From assembly GCF_021347895.1 (NCBI RefSeq), contig NC_067123.1:4108149-4172148 (forward strand): a stretch of DNA of 64,000 bases, written 5' to 3'. A model generated the notes under the pieces. That model worked only from the letters and a program-made list of their open reading frames with translations, had not been told where the DNA came from and did not search any database. The translations under genes and the position numbers were made by a program. The stretch comes from Acanthochromis polyacanthus. Its lineage: Eukaryota > Chordata > Actinopteri > Pomacentridae. This document shows positions 1-12,444 of this stretch, piece by piece (position 1 is the stretch's first letter; each line of letters begins with the position of its first letter).

Positions 1-1339
1 GGAGCTGATTTCTGATAAAAATACGGCGACTAAGACACGTTTTGTTTCCTTCTTTTCTGTTGACCGAAGCTGTTGGAGCGGCTGAGGAATGTGGACCGCA
101 GATATTCGGGTTTTAATAACAAATAGTTCTGTAAGGTTAAACTGACGCCATTTCTAGGAGTGACACACGATGATACGACAGCATTTTTACTGAATACATT
201 CATGCAGCTCGGTTTTAGCGGTGGTTTTTCCACTGCTTCACTTACATAAGAAGCAGATTTCACCTTTTTACCTTCATTATCTCCTCGTTAAACTTTAATG
301 TGACTATTTTTAAAGGAAAAGCAAACAGACGGGGCATCTTGCTTTATTAGCCTGAAGATAAGAGAATGTGACAGAAAGTTCTGCACAGACCCAGCTGTGA
401 CTGTTTAACAGGTGCACTAAAGGAAAAGTCTCGGCCATCATTAAGATCGAGTGAAATCTAAAACTAAAAAGCTGAACATGTAACCTTACATTTCTCTTAT
501 CACCACCACATAATTAAAAAAAGATGAAGAGGGAAACAGTTTTGCTCCCATTGTTCCTATGAGGTCACAAGCAGCCCTTTGTAGTTGAGCTTTATCGGCT
601 TTACTATCATATTTCCTGGTAATTTTAATGTTTCCTCAGATAACCAAATGCTTCAGGTCATCACTGCTACTTGACAACAGCTGCATTATTCACCGTTTTA
701 TATAAAATGTCTTGTTCATGTTTGTACTTTTTTACTTCTGTTTGCAGACTGAGCTCAGATTCAGTCAATAGTTAACGTTAATCATTCTCCTCCATCTGCT
801 TCCTTTAAGGTGTTCCATCAGATAAGACAGAAGCATCAAGTCGTGTTTTATTGCCTCGAAACTCTCGACCATAAAGGAGACAGAATGCCGTTAAATAGGA
901 GGAGCAGCGCGGTAAACCATTTACATCTGCTGCTCAGAAACGAAAAATCACGGTTACAAGATTTAACATCGGCTAATGGAAGCAGGAGAGGATTGGTAGA
1001 TTATAAACAAAGGAGGATGCTGCCTTTAAAGTGTGAACGTCCTGTCCTTGTGAGCAGGAAAAAGGAGGAAGAAGATGCTGATTTTCATTCCAAACACAAA
1101 CTGAAACTTTAAATTCTAGCATTAACAAACTTACACGCTCACAATGCGACACTAAAAAGCTGGCGTTTAACTCTGTGCCATGTTTAGCATGTTAGCATGC
1201 TCATGTTTGCTAATTAGCACCACACAAAGTAGAGCTAAGGTTGATGGGAACATCATTACTATGAGAAAGCTTGAAGGTTTTCCTGACCAGGATACAGTCG
1301 TCACCCAAGTCTCCATCCACTTCTAAAGACCAGGGCTAG
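1..1339. other. Gene-free left flank
   Basis: No coding exon is recognisable. The open frames here (for example 810-1112 plus and 30-263 minus) have no domain, repeat or family resemblance and no paired splice signals. Around 1140-1260 there is a stretch rich in TTAGCATG/GCTAATTAGC words that resembles a dispersed repeat common in fish genomes; that assignment is from memory of such repeats and is weak. Confidence 0.5.
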
Positions 1340-3490
1340 GGTTACATACATCAGTTTTGGAGGGCAAGTCTGCATTTTGGTTCTTTCATAGGTTTATTAA
1401 AGGTCTTCTTGAAATATGACCAAATCTGTTGAGTTAAAAATACACAAACACCAACTTAAATTAGCAGTTTTGGTGAAGTACAAAGTTGTGTTAATGACAT
1501 TTTCTTAGTTTCATGGTCGCTTAACTTCTCCTGAGTGATTCCAGTCGACTACAGCTGCTGACTCCTCCGAGCCGATTTAAATAGAACCCATTAGATCCAC
1601 TCATTAGACTCAAACACTACAGTGGGAAAGTCTGAGGAGCTCAGCAAAGACCTCAAAAAGAAAATAATTGATTTTAATTCAAAAGTTGCCTCAGTTGATG
1701 CAAAACAAATTCTGACTCAATAACGGCCTAAACTCACTGAAAAGATGTCTACATGGACATAAATTCACTCAACAGTTGTCCAAAGTGACTAAAAACATCC
1801 CTAAAATTATTAAAAACTTGCCAAAACTGACATAAAACTGTTACAGTTGACTTAAAATTAGTCCAAATTTACTCAAAAGTTTTCCAAAGTGACTGAAAAC
1901 ATTTTGATAATGATTCAACAACTGCACAAACTGACTTTAAAATTGACCAAATTAACTCAAAAAATTGTCCAAATTGACTCAAGAATAGTCCAAGATATGT
2001 CTGGAAATACATCTAAAATATTCCAAAGTTGCCTGAGATGATGCAAAATTGCTCCAAATTGACTGAAAAGCCTAAAACCAGGACCAAAATCAATTTATTC
2101 AGGAAGTCACTCGGAGCCATTTCAGAGCAGCTTCAGATCCACAATCATCTGTTTGACAGTCTAACGTTCATGGTCCAGTTGTGTTACTGCCACCATCAGG
2201 AAGAAAACACAAACTATCACCTGCTGCTGAGAGACCATTGGTCAGGATGGTCAAGAGTCAACCAAGAACCATCAGAAAGCAGGTCTGAATGGATGAGAAG
2301 CTGCTGGAACACAGCTGTCAGTGTCCACAGGGTTTTACATCAACATGAGCTGAGAGGATCCATGAAGAAGGAAGTTCTTCCTCTAGAAACAGAACCTTAA
2401 AGCTCCACTGATCACATGGACAAAGAAAAGACCTTCTGAAAGAAAGTTCTGTGGTCAGATGGAAGAAAAACTGAAGGTGAGGCATTTAACCCCAAGAACA
2501 CCAAACCTACCATCAAACATGGAGGTGGCAGTATCATGCTCTGGGGCTTTACACAAAAAATGACCAAAATCAGGCACAAACAAAAGAAATATGACAAAAA
2601 ACAATAAAACATAGGCATTCAACTAACAAAATTAGACATAGCATAGAGCATGGTGGTGGCAGTATCATGCTCTGAGGAACTGGAGCTTTACACAAAGTAA
2701 ATGGAACAAGGAAGAAGGAGGATCACCTCCACGTTCTTCAGGAAAACCTAAAACCATCAGCAGAAGGTTGAATGTTTGAACCAGACAATGAGTCCAAACA
2801 CACATCAGACGTGGTAAAGAAATGGTTCCATCAGAATGGAATGAAGATTCTAGACTGGTCTCCCCAAAGTCCTGACTTAAACCATCAAGAACCTGAAGAA
2901 CCAAGTCAGAAAGATGACAGATTAGTGGAACTAAACCAATTCTGTCCAGAGGAGTCAAAGATCAACTAGAAGATTGAAACCAGAAGAACTGAGGTGGAAA
3001 TGAACACATTTGACCAAATATTAACATTTCTGTTACTATATTTATGATCCAGCAGGTTCTGTCACATTTCCAGGAGACCTTTTATAAATCCATGAAAGGA
3101 CCAAAACACATGTAGACTTTCAGATTGTGTCTAATGAGCGGATCTGATGGGTTCCAGTTAAATCGTCTCAGAGGAGTCAGCAGCTGTAGTCGACTGGAAT
3201 CACTCAGGAGAAGTTAAGAGGTCATCAAACTAAGAAAATCTGATTAACACAACTTTATCCATCAACAAAACTGATCATTTAAGTTGCTGTTTGTAAATTT
3301 TTGACCCAGTTTTGTTCTATTTCCAGAATACCTTTAATAAATCAATGAAAGAATCAAAATACATGATTTGTTTTTTGTGACAAAGATTCATGTGTTTTAA
3401 TGATTCAGAGTTCTAGGAGTCATTGAAACAAGACTGATGATAAACATGAACTTTACAAGTGCATGGAAGCTTAAGTTCATGACTGTAGGT
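1340..3490 (+). mobile_element. Decayed Tc1/mariner element (pseudogenised transposase)
   Basis: An old Tc1-type copy in plus orientation. Inverted repeats are visible: the stretch 1490-1620 (TTAACTTCTCCTGAGTGATT, CAGCTGCTGACTCCTC) recurs inverted at 3125-3250. Just inside the left repeat, around 1625-1675, the translation resembles a Tc1 transposase N-terminus (GKSEELSKDLKKKIID). At 2515-2545 the translation gives the conserved [15 protein letters not shown] segment, repeated in damaged form near 2650. At 2850-2890 there is a WSPQSPDLN-like segment before the final catalytic residue. Frames are broken throughout, and a short tandem stretch (about 1690-2080) interrupts the reading region. The right end runs to about 3487 (GACTGTAG). 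No functional protein can come from it. Confidence 0.8.
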
Positions 3491-4577
3491 CCTTTAACTA
3501 CACATAAAACAGGACGTACTTCTTTAATCTGCCTATTGTTGTCAAAATCAGGAACATCTCTGCACAGAGAGGACAATAGAAATGCCTGAAATAGTTGCTG
3601 AGCTGGACTTTAACCTGATTCAAATCAAATAAACAAACTCTCTTGTAGGTTCAGGGTTGTGGACGGTGAGTCACAGTTTTGCATCTGACCTGTTTAATTT
3701 GTATTTCTCATCAAATCATGTTTACGCGGAGACCAGTTAACCTTGTCTATGTTTGGTTTATGACTTCCTGTTGGTCATGTTTCTCCCATGGTGTACAGAA
3801 ATAGGACTTTATACAGCTGTGTGACTTCCTAAACTCTCTGTCACGCAGGTAAACTCTAGTGAACTTAAGGCCAGATGGGATTACTGCTCTAGTTTCTTGC
3901 TGTAAACAAAATGAAACCTAACGCGATGCTGGGAAACTGGTCCACACGGCAATAAAAAAAAAACTTAGAAATGACAGTTTGCGTCAATCTTTTTGAGTTA
4001 TGATGCCTCACCCTCACATAAAAACACTCCATTGGTCAGCTTTTATCTTCAAAAGAAGGTACTGCGTTAGAGTATAGAAGAAAAAATGTTTAGTTGAGAA
4101 GTTTTATGTCAAATCCACTGGAACATGAACGCTGTAGAAATCTGGAATTTCTCACAAAAACAAAACATTTTCTGTTTCATTCTGACACCGGGCTGTTTAT
4201 TTGACACGTTTAAACTGCATCAGTCCTCATCAAGGATTGTTTTACAGTCAGGGGAGTCAAATTGCTAAAATATATTTATTACACATTGAGCAAAGTTTCT
4301 ATATATATATATATAAACAGATTTCAATAGTTTTACAGTTTTTCCAGGTCTGCATGTTGTGACAATAAAACGAAAAAAAAAGAAGTGCCAAACGGACAAA
4401 ACCTTGTACTTCAGGATGAGATCAGGTCAACAGAATAAAAAAAATTGATGTGAAAGAGTTATAAAATGATAAAATGAGGTCAAATATCACATGCAAGTCT
4501 GAGCTCAGCCCAGGTTGATTTGATTTGCTTCACTTTGACTTGTAAAATCCAACATGAGTCAGCACATGACTGTAGAT
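3491..4577. other. Gene-free interval
   Basis: AT-rich DNA with a short TA run near 4300. No exon, RNA gene or clear repeat structure is seen. Confidence 0.5.
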
Positions 4578-5752
4578 CAAGAGAGTCAAACTCATCTTAG
4601 GCCAGGTTTATTCAGTCCAGTCTGATCTCCAGTGGATCGGACCAGTAAAACCAGTAAAATCAGTAAAATCACAGCACAATAACCTAGAAATAGCCACAAC
4701 TCCTAATGGTTCCTTTGTTTTACTGCACAAATGTTCACATTTAAGGAATTATCTTTTTACTAAACATCATGAACAACCTGAAATTTATGAAGAAAAATAA
4801 ATTCAGTTTCATCAACATTCAGCCTCAGTTTATCATTTCCACATTACAACTTCCAGATCACAGAGTGTCTACAAAGGAACACAACATTTAGTCACCTGGA
4901 ACTGAAGCAGAGAGGATTTACTGGAGGATCACAACCACAGAAGAAGACAAAAAAAGACAAAAAACAGCAAAAAAGAGACAAAATATTAGAAAAATTAGAC
5001 ACAAAATGACAAAAAATTAGACAAACGACATGAAACAAAACAAAAAAGAGACAAAACTTTGACAAAAAAGTTATAAAGCAACAAAAAATGGAGAAATGAC
5101 AAAACCGATATGCAAAACGACTAATAACGCGAAACACAAAATGAAAAAATAAGACAAATTAAAAATTAGAAACAAAACCACAAAAACAAGAAAATGACAA
5201 AAAGACAATAAACTAAAACAAGACAAAATATTACAAAAATTAGACACAAAATGACTAAAACGAGACAAAAACACCACAAAACAAGAAACAAAACAACAAA
5301 AAAGCCAAAAACAACAAAAACAAGACAAAATATTACAAACATTAGACACAAAATGACAAAAACGAGAAACAAAACGACAAAAATGAGAAATTAAATTGTA
5401 AAAACATGAGACAAATGACAACAAAGATTAAAAAAAACAAGACAAAATATACAGAAATGAGACACAAAATGACAAAAATATGAAACAAAATGACAAAAAT
5501 ATGAAACAAACTACAAAAATCAGACAAAATGACAAAAAATGAGACACAAAACAAAAGAACAAAGAACAATCTAGTGTTTTTACTTTATGATCCAAACAAC
5601 TTGTCATGGTCTAGAAATGATTTTAAATTTATAGTTTTACTAATTTACAATCTGCAGTTAATGTCTTCTCTGTAATTTTTACCCTTTGAGGGCCGGATTG
5701 GACCCTCTGGAGGACCACTTTTGGCCCATGGGCCTCATGTTGGACACCCCTG
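4578..5752. mobile_element. hAT-type non-autonomous DNA transposon with an internal tandem array
   Basis: The left end (4578, CAAGAGAGTCAAACTC) and right end (5740-5752, TGGACACCCCTG) match in inverted form the fish hAT-like terminus CAGGGGTGTCAAACTC with a few substitutions. The flanking octamers, CTGTAGAT at 4570-4577 and CTTTAGAC at 5753-5760, agree at six of eight positions, as expected for an old 8-bp target duplication. Subterminal text (a 'GGATCGGACCAGTAAAA' side and a 'GGGCCGGATTGGACCCTC' side) also fits that family as I remember it. It contains no transposase. The middle is a tandem array (separate entry). Confidence 0.75.
4940..5570. repeat. Tandem array of GACAAAA / GAGACACAAAATGAC words
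   Basis: Roughly 630 bp built from imperfect units of about 20-45 bp such as ACACAAAATGACAAAAACGAG, lying inside the hAT-type element. The reverse complement (GTCATTTTGTGTCTC) dominates the array at 51200-52450, and the same words recur at 37790-38110 and 50270-50420. The long minus-strand frames here (Phe/Leu/Cys/Val-rich) are by-products of the low-complexity sequence. Confidence 0.8.
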
Positions 5753-6420
5753 CTTTAGACAGTTTGTTCTATTACTATATGTTTATCCAGTTATTGAGGA
5801 TATGAATTATAGTTTAGGTGGAGCATGAAGTCATACAACACAATAAAACCACAAATAATCCATGAACATTTCGTTTTCATTCTGGTGTAGAGACACAAAC
5901 TTCAAATAAAGTCAAAGTATTCAGGATTTTTCAGGAACAAAAACACATAAGTTTCATTTGTTAGTTGCTGAGGAAACATTGATGCTGTTTTCTGATTATT
6001 CAGGCCAACAGAGGAAGTTTAAAAGTCTAAACCACCACCTGCCTCGGCATGTGCAGCCTCACATCGTATGTAAACCGAGGATTAGCTGAGCTGTGAGGAT
6101 TTAACAAATAAAAAGAAAGCAGGGAACACGAGAAGTTTTCCATTGACCGATCTCATTGGTCTGGTTGAGCCGGCAGGCAAACTAGTTTCTCTCCGTGACC
6201 TCCATCTGACTCCAGAAAATCTGCTGCTGCTGCCGGGTGACGCAATTCATCTGTTTTAGAAACACTAATCTGAGAAAGTGGGGTTTTATTTCCATATTAA
6301 GATATCACAAATCATGAAAAATGCCACAATAAAGCACAGAGAACCAATAATTAGAGCTTCATTTAACTGATATTACATTTAAAAACATGTTTATCTGTTT
6401 TGTGTTTTGTTACAGAAGAA
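5753..6420. other. Gene-free interval
   Basis: Mostly single-copy looking, AT-rich sequence. A slightly GC-richer piece lies at 6030-6250. No exon can be supported. Confidence 0.45.
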
Positions 6421-7880
6421 AACAGTTCATGTAAAGTAAATATTTGCAGAGTAGAATTGAATTTTAAGATAATATAAGATCAGATAGAAGTACAATACAT
6501 TGTAAGCTAAAATAAAACTAGAATAGAACAGGAGAAAGTCATTCTTGCTGTCTATACCACACATGATAATGAAATACTGTTTGTATTTGGGGTAGAATGA
6601 ACCTTTAAAATTGAAAGTATTTACATAAAAAATGAGTGTTTTGACTGGAAAAAAACCTTTAAACTGATAAGCACTGGGACAGAAAGGAATATTTTGGGAG
6701 GAATAAAGCATTAAACTGATACCCTGTTCATCAGAAATTTGTATTTTTGGTGGAATAAACCTTTGAAACTATAAGTACTTGGGCAGAAAGTAATATTTTG
6801 GGTGGAGGAAACCTTTCAACTATCTACACTGGAACAGAAAGAGGTATTTTTTGGTGGAATAAACTTTGAAAACCACAGTTTGTTTGTCAGAAAGTAGTAT
6901 TTTGAGTTGAATAAACCTTAGGAAATATAACTAATTTGTTGGAATGTAGTATTTAAAAGTATAAGTCATTGGAAAGAAAGAAGTATTTTGAATGGAGAAA
7001 ACCTTTAAAAATGTAAGTACTTGGACAGAAAGTAGCATTTTTGGTGGAATAAACCTTAAAAACTATAGATACGTGGAAGGATAGAAGTATTTTTGAGTGG
7101 AATTTTAAAACGATAACTTGTGTGTTAGAAAGTAATATTTTGGGTGGAACAAAGCCCTTTGAAAATATTAATTTGTTGCACAGTAGTATATTGGGAGGAA
7201 TACACCCGTAAACCCATAACATGTTCGGCTGAAATTAAGATTTTGTGTAGAAAAAATCTCTAAACTGTAAGTACTTGGACAGAAAGTAGTGTTTTGAGTG
7301 GAGGAAACATTTAAAACTATAAATACTTGAACAGAAAGTAGTATTTTGGATGGAATATACCATTAAACTGTAAGTGTTTGGGCAGAAACTAGTATTTTGT
7401 GTGGAAAAAAACTTGAAAACTACAAATACTTGGACAGAATGAAGTATTTTTGGGTGAAATAAACATCTTTTAAAACCATAACTTGTATGTTAGAAAGTAG
7501 TATTTTGGGTGGGGACAACCTTTAAACTGTAAGTACTTGGACAGAAAGAAGTATCTTGGGTGGAATACACTTTTAAAACCATAACTTGTATCTTAGAAAG
7601 TAGTATTTTAAGTGGAATAAAACTTTAAAGTTATATATACATGGACAGAAAGCAGTATTGTGGGTAGAATAAACCTTTAAAACTATAAGCACCTTGACTG
7701 AAAGCAGTATTTTTGGTGAAATAAATGTTTAAAACTATAACTTGTTTGTTAGAAAATATATTTTGAATAGAATAAAGTTTCAACACACCAAGTACTTGGA
7801 CAGAAAGCACTATTTTGGTAGAGAGAAACCCTTAAACTATAACTTCTTTGGTCGAAAGTAGTATTTTGGTTAGAATAAAC
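6421..7880. repeat. Diverged tandem array, unit about 55-60 bp
   Basis: About 25 imperfect copies of a unit containing ACTTGGACAGAAAGTAGTAT, then TTTGGGTGGAATAAACC, then TTTAAAACTATAA. Copies differ by substitutions and small indels, so the array is old compared with the near-identical arrays elsewhere in the window. Weak open frames on the minus strand (6427-6711, 6953-7222) reflect the repeat and not a gene. Confidence 0.85.
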
Positions 7881-8199
7881 CTTTCCCTCTGATCCACAGT
7901 GAGTTTTTTAGGATAAATTTGACCTCGATGACTAATAATCTACACTGACACTCTGAAATACCTGAAAGTTATGCAATAATCAGATTAATATCTAACCTCA
8001 GAGCTTCAGAAACCTCCTCTGAGCTGCAGGATTCCTTCAGTTTGTCTCCATCTGCTGGTTAGAAATCAGCTCCTCTGTGCCAACCAGTGATGCCATGAAA
8101 ACAATACCGAGCTGAGCTTCCTGCCAGAAATCAGTGAAAACGACTCATTATCATGTTTCAGTTAAAATAATAAATAACCAAACCTTAATTTTTAGCAAC

Positions 8200-8258
8200 A
8201 GCCTGAACAAACTGGAGACATCTGGACCGCATCCAGCCGAGGGAACGTGTGAATTTAG
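8200..8258 (+). other. med30: Probable non-coding first exon of med30 (3' boundary only)
   Basis: A strong donor (AATTTAG followed by GTAAGAAG) ends at 8258 in GC-richer sequence. The acceptor before the start codon (CTCTCCTGCAG, ending at 9714) would place a 1.46-kb intron between them and leave 12 untranslated bases before the ATG. The 5' end of this exon is not visible; no TATA box stands out. This is an inference from splice signals and position; transcript data are needed to confirm it. Confidence 0.5.
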
Positions 8259-8269
8259 GTAAGAAGAGC

Positions 8270-8790
8270 TGCACATGCCGCCAGTTAGCTTGCTAGCCTG
8301 ATGTTAGCTGCTAGTTAGCGCAAAGCCTGGAATGCTATTGCGTTTAAGGCGCCGAAGCACGAAAGCTAATGTCAGCCGCTAACCCTGCCATTCTTAACGA
8401 CACGGGCTAGCTATATGCTAACTAGCGAGTTAACTCAAGCACAGTATGTTATTGAAACGCTGCGTTTTGAGCGCCGGAGCGACGGAAGCTAATGTTAGCG
8501 GCTAACCCTGCCAATCTTAGCGACACGGGCTAGCTAGACGCTAACTAGCAAACTAGCTCAAACACAGTACACCACTGACACGGTGCGTTTTGACCGTCGA
8601 AGCGACAGAAGCTAGCGGCTGGTTTTACCTCACCGGCTATTCAGAACAATACATGCTAAGGTGATGAGAGCTAGCTAGCTGTATGCTAACCAGCTTGCTT
8701 CAGTATTGATTCTGTGTTGTTTGGGCTAGCATTTTTAGCTGCTAATATTAGCTTCTGGTGCTTAAGACGCAGCGTGTTTTTATTTAGTGT
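8270..8790. repeat. Three tandem copies of a ~122-bp GCTAGC/GTTAGC-rich unit near the med30 promoter
   Basis: Copies start near 8340, 8462 and 8585, each opening with GCGTTT followed by a GAAGC(G)AC...AGCTAATGTTAGC stretch, and the first two share CCTGCCA(T/A)TCTTA(A/G)CGACACGGGC. The third copy is diverged. The segment is packed with the palindrome GCTAGC and its one-base variants, and with CpG. It lies directly downstream of the inferred first exon, so it may be part of a promoter-proximal region. Confidence 0.7.
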
Positions 8791-9726
8791 TTACAAGAAC
8801 AGAGGGTTTGTAGGTTTGTTATCAAGAACACTGTTTATTAGAAGAAATGTCTAGGAAATATGTAAAAACCCCTTCAGTTATTGTATTTAGCAGTGGTGAA
8901 AGAAGTATTTAGCTGCTTTACTTAAGGAAAAGTCACGAGTAAAATTCCTGCTTGTAAAATCCTACTTAAATTAGTATTAGCAGCAAAATATAATTAAAGT
9001 ATTGCAATGAAAGTCCTGATTTAGTCCCTCAGACAGATATAATTATTTAGTGTGTAGTATTTATTTGTTATTACTATTTACAGTGCTGTGTTTAAGCTCA
9101 TTTAGTTATTGACTCATTTGAGCATTTATTGAAAAAACACTATTTAATCGGGTTATTAACAACTTGTAGACGCCTGAAATATTACCCAAACTGCTGTTAT
9201 AAGAAGCCAAAAAGTTGACAAATCTGTGGTTTATTCTGTAGTTTTGTGTTGTATTTTCACAGTTTGTCATCCACTGTCTTAAGCCTTCATCTTAAAAGCA
9301 GCTAAATACTGTGTATAGCACAATATTTCCCTAAAGTGCATATAAATACCAAAGAAATGAACTGAAATCTAACAAACACTGCCCATTACTGCCACTGTCA
9401 TGACATTTTATCCCAAGAAAAACAGTTTTTATTATGTGCCAACAGCGCTGAATCACTGCAGACGTTGCGTGCAATATTTATATTTAAAACAGTCCGTGTT
9501 ACCATCATTTCACTGGCTTTTGATGCTATTTTTATAGTTTTCTCAGTACTTACATGGACAGATTCATGTGTTTGACTTCATATATTTTATTTTTAGTGGA
9601 TACACAATACATTTTGTTACACAAATATGCACAGTGACCATAAATCTATTTTATTCTGCTTCAGTAATCGCTATATAAACCCTCCTCTCGCCTCATTTGC
9701 ATCCTCTCCTGCAGGTTTGCGTCCTC

Positions 9727-9951
9727 ATGGCAGCTTCCTTGCCTCAGAAGCCGGGCATGGCCGGGATGCCGGCCCAGCAGCAGCCTCACCTGCCCCCAGG
9801 TGCCCCCTCGGCCCCGGGGCAGCAGCCGGTCCCTCCTCAGGGAGCCCTGAGAGAAATCTCCCCGGTGTTCCTCTGCAGGATCGGACAGGAGACGGTGCAG
9901 GACATCGTCACCAGAACCATGGAGATCTTCCAGTTCACACGAGCCACGCAG
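9727..9951 (+). CDS. med30: med30 coding exon 1
   Basis: Encodes residues 1-75, from MAASLPQKPG through the Pro/Gln-rich tail to LCRIGQETVQDIV and FTRATQ. The donor is CACGCAG followed by GTAACG. An in-frame upstream ATG at 9697 lies before the acceptor and is therefore probably intronic. Confidence 0.93.
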
Positions 9952-12402
9952 GTAACGGAAGAACGGCGGCTTGTTTATTGTTCTGAGTGGAGAGAAAGTC
10001 ACTTTTCCTCAGTGGTTTTATTTTGAGTCTGTGTTCTGCAGCTGTGTCGATGATGAATTTTAAAACATCAGTAGAGATATTAGTTTATTAGTTCACTCTG
10101 CAATGACCTTTTAAAGCCTAATTGTTCTGATTTTATTAATGTTTTTGTGTCTATTTCTGTTTCTTTACACATTTTTAAAAATATTTCTCGGCCCTCATTT
10201 GCAGATCCAGTAGAAATAAACAGGATATTTTAAAAACACTCGAGGATATTTCATTTAGCTTGACTAAAAATCAGACAAAAGCTACATGGATAATTATTTT
10301 ATGAACTATCAGCTGATCAATAGGCAAAAAAAAATCTTTAGAGACACATGCTTGCTGCAAATTCCTAGAATCCACGTTGTCATTTTCTGGTTACTTTTTT
10401 TTTTGCAAGAACAGATTTTTTTTTCTGTTATTTTTTGTCTGTTTTTTGTAATTTTCAATCAGTTTTTGTTGTTTACTTATTAATTTTTTTGTCATGTTTA
10501 ACTCTTGTTTTTTTTTAAACATTTTTGTGTAATTTTCAGTCTTTTTGTTTTTTTATGAAATTTTTGTGATTTTTAATCTTTTTGTAAAAATTTTCTCTTT
10601 CTCAACCTTTTTTGTTGTTTTTTGTCATTTTCAATCTATTTTTGTTTTTTTCTATCTCATTCTTTCTCATTTTCAATCTATTTTTGTTATTTTCTATCTC
10701 ATTTTCTCATTTTCAATCTATTTTTGTTATTTTCTATCTCATTTTCTCATTTTCAATCTATTTTTGTTATTTTCTATCTCATTTTCTCATTTTCAATCTA
10801 TTTTTGTTGTTTTTTAATCTCATTTGTCACTTTCAATCTTTTTGTTTTTTGTCCCAGTTTTTGTCATTTTCAATCTATATTTTTGTTGTATTTTATTTTT
10901 TCTCATTTTTATCGTTTTTGATCTCTGTTGTTTTTTTGTTTATTTCAGTCTCTTTTTTTGTTTATTTTTTGTCATTTTCAATTTCTATTTGTTGTTTTTT
11001 GTCACATTTTTTGCCATTTTCAATCTGTTTTTGTTGTCATTGTTATTATTATTGACAAATGCTCACATTCAGGAAACTAGAACTGTTTTATTTTTGGCAT
11101 TTAAATAAGTTTTAAACCCTATGAAGCCCAAAACCCACTGGGAACGTAAAAGGCATGTTTTCCTTTTAGAAAAAGCCAAAGTTGCACAATCTGTCAGAGC
11201 CAAAAACTGTAGAAACTTTGGATTTTCAACACTTTCTTTTTTTTATCTGTGATGCATCATTTCTTTGTAACATGTAGCCAAATCTAAGCTAAAAATCTGA
11301 AGATTAAAACATCTGCAGTATGTAGAGACAGGTTTATAAAAATAAGAACAAAAATTAGAACAGTTACTGCTTGACTGTGTCTGATTTGCCTGAATATTTT
11401 AGAACAAAAAAGCACGCAGCATTAAAACAGAATCAGAACCAGCGGTCCGATGAGAAATAACTGAAAATCTCAGACGTTTATCTTTAATAGTTCCTGACAT
11501 GTTGTTGTTGAAGCACAGTTTTGATCTCAGTGTGCAGAAAAACCTGCAGAAAGTGGGTCAACAGACATTTTCTCTAAAGAAATTCCTGGAAAGTATTTGA
11601 TATATGAAGCTAAAATTACACAAATGCCATTTTGAATACCCACAGTTCAGAAAAAAAAAGTTTGTCACTGATTCCTTCCAGCTTGTTGTCGCTCACAAAT
11701 TAAAGGGAAAACCACCTTAAAGAGTCCCAGCTACCTGCCATCGATTCTCCAAGCGTGCAGAACAACTCTGTATTGATTTACTGTCCCTCTAAGGACACTA
11801 ATGCATTAAAACCTTGCCAGTAAAACGCCCAGAGCCACTGGATCTCCTCCAGGTTTTAATATTTTACCCCTCTGTGTTTAGCTCATGTATTGGGTAACTT
11901 ACACTGAAGAAAGGGGAGATTTTAGATGTTATCAGCCTTTTATCTTACAGAAAATCTGGACTACATCTGTTTTCACAATTAAAACATCTGAAATCTTCTA
12001 AAAGATGTAAAAGCATTAGAGGATCCTTGCTGCAGTGCATCTCCTGATGAATATGCATGTGGAAATGTTTTCATCCGTGGTTGTACGTATGTATGGATTA
12101 TTCGGTTTCCTGCTGCTGCCTGGGGCTGATTCCCCTCCGGGTGCCAGTAAAGTATATTTCCTGTGATGGTAACAAGATGTAGGCTAATTAGAGCCGCTGT
12201 GTGTTTGGTTCAGCTTCCTAACGGGGTGACCCAGAGCCAGGCCATGTACCAGGACCGCTTCGGGAAGCTGCAGGAACACCTCCGGCAGCTCGCCCTGCTC
12301 TTCAGGAAGCTCCGGCTGCTCTATGAGCGCTGTGTGGAGATGACGTCCGACCTGCAGGAGGGTCCCACGGAGGTCAGCGGCAAAATTTTAACTCCTATAT
12401 CC

Positions 12403-12444
<42 letters not shown>

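Noticed and set aside
810..1112. 100-residue plus-strand frame in the left flank
   Set aside because: No recognisable domain or splice context; length is within chance expectation for non-coding DNA.
2029..2400. 123-residue frame as a possible gene
   Set aside because: It lies in the decayed Tc1 element in a scrambled frame and does not keep the transposase sequence.
9697..9726. Upstream in-frame ATG that would add ten residues to MED30
   Set aside because: A good splice acceptor ends at 9714, so the upstream ATG is probably intronic; the added residues have no counterpart in the family.
10545..11108. Phe-rich plus-strand frames up to 147 residues
   Set aside because: Low-complexity T-rich tandem array in a med30 intron.
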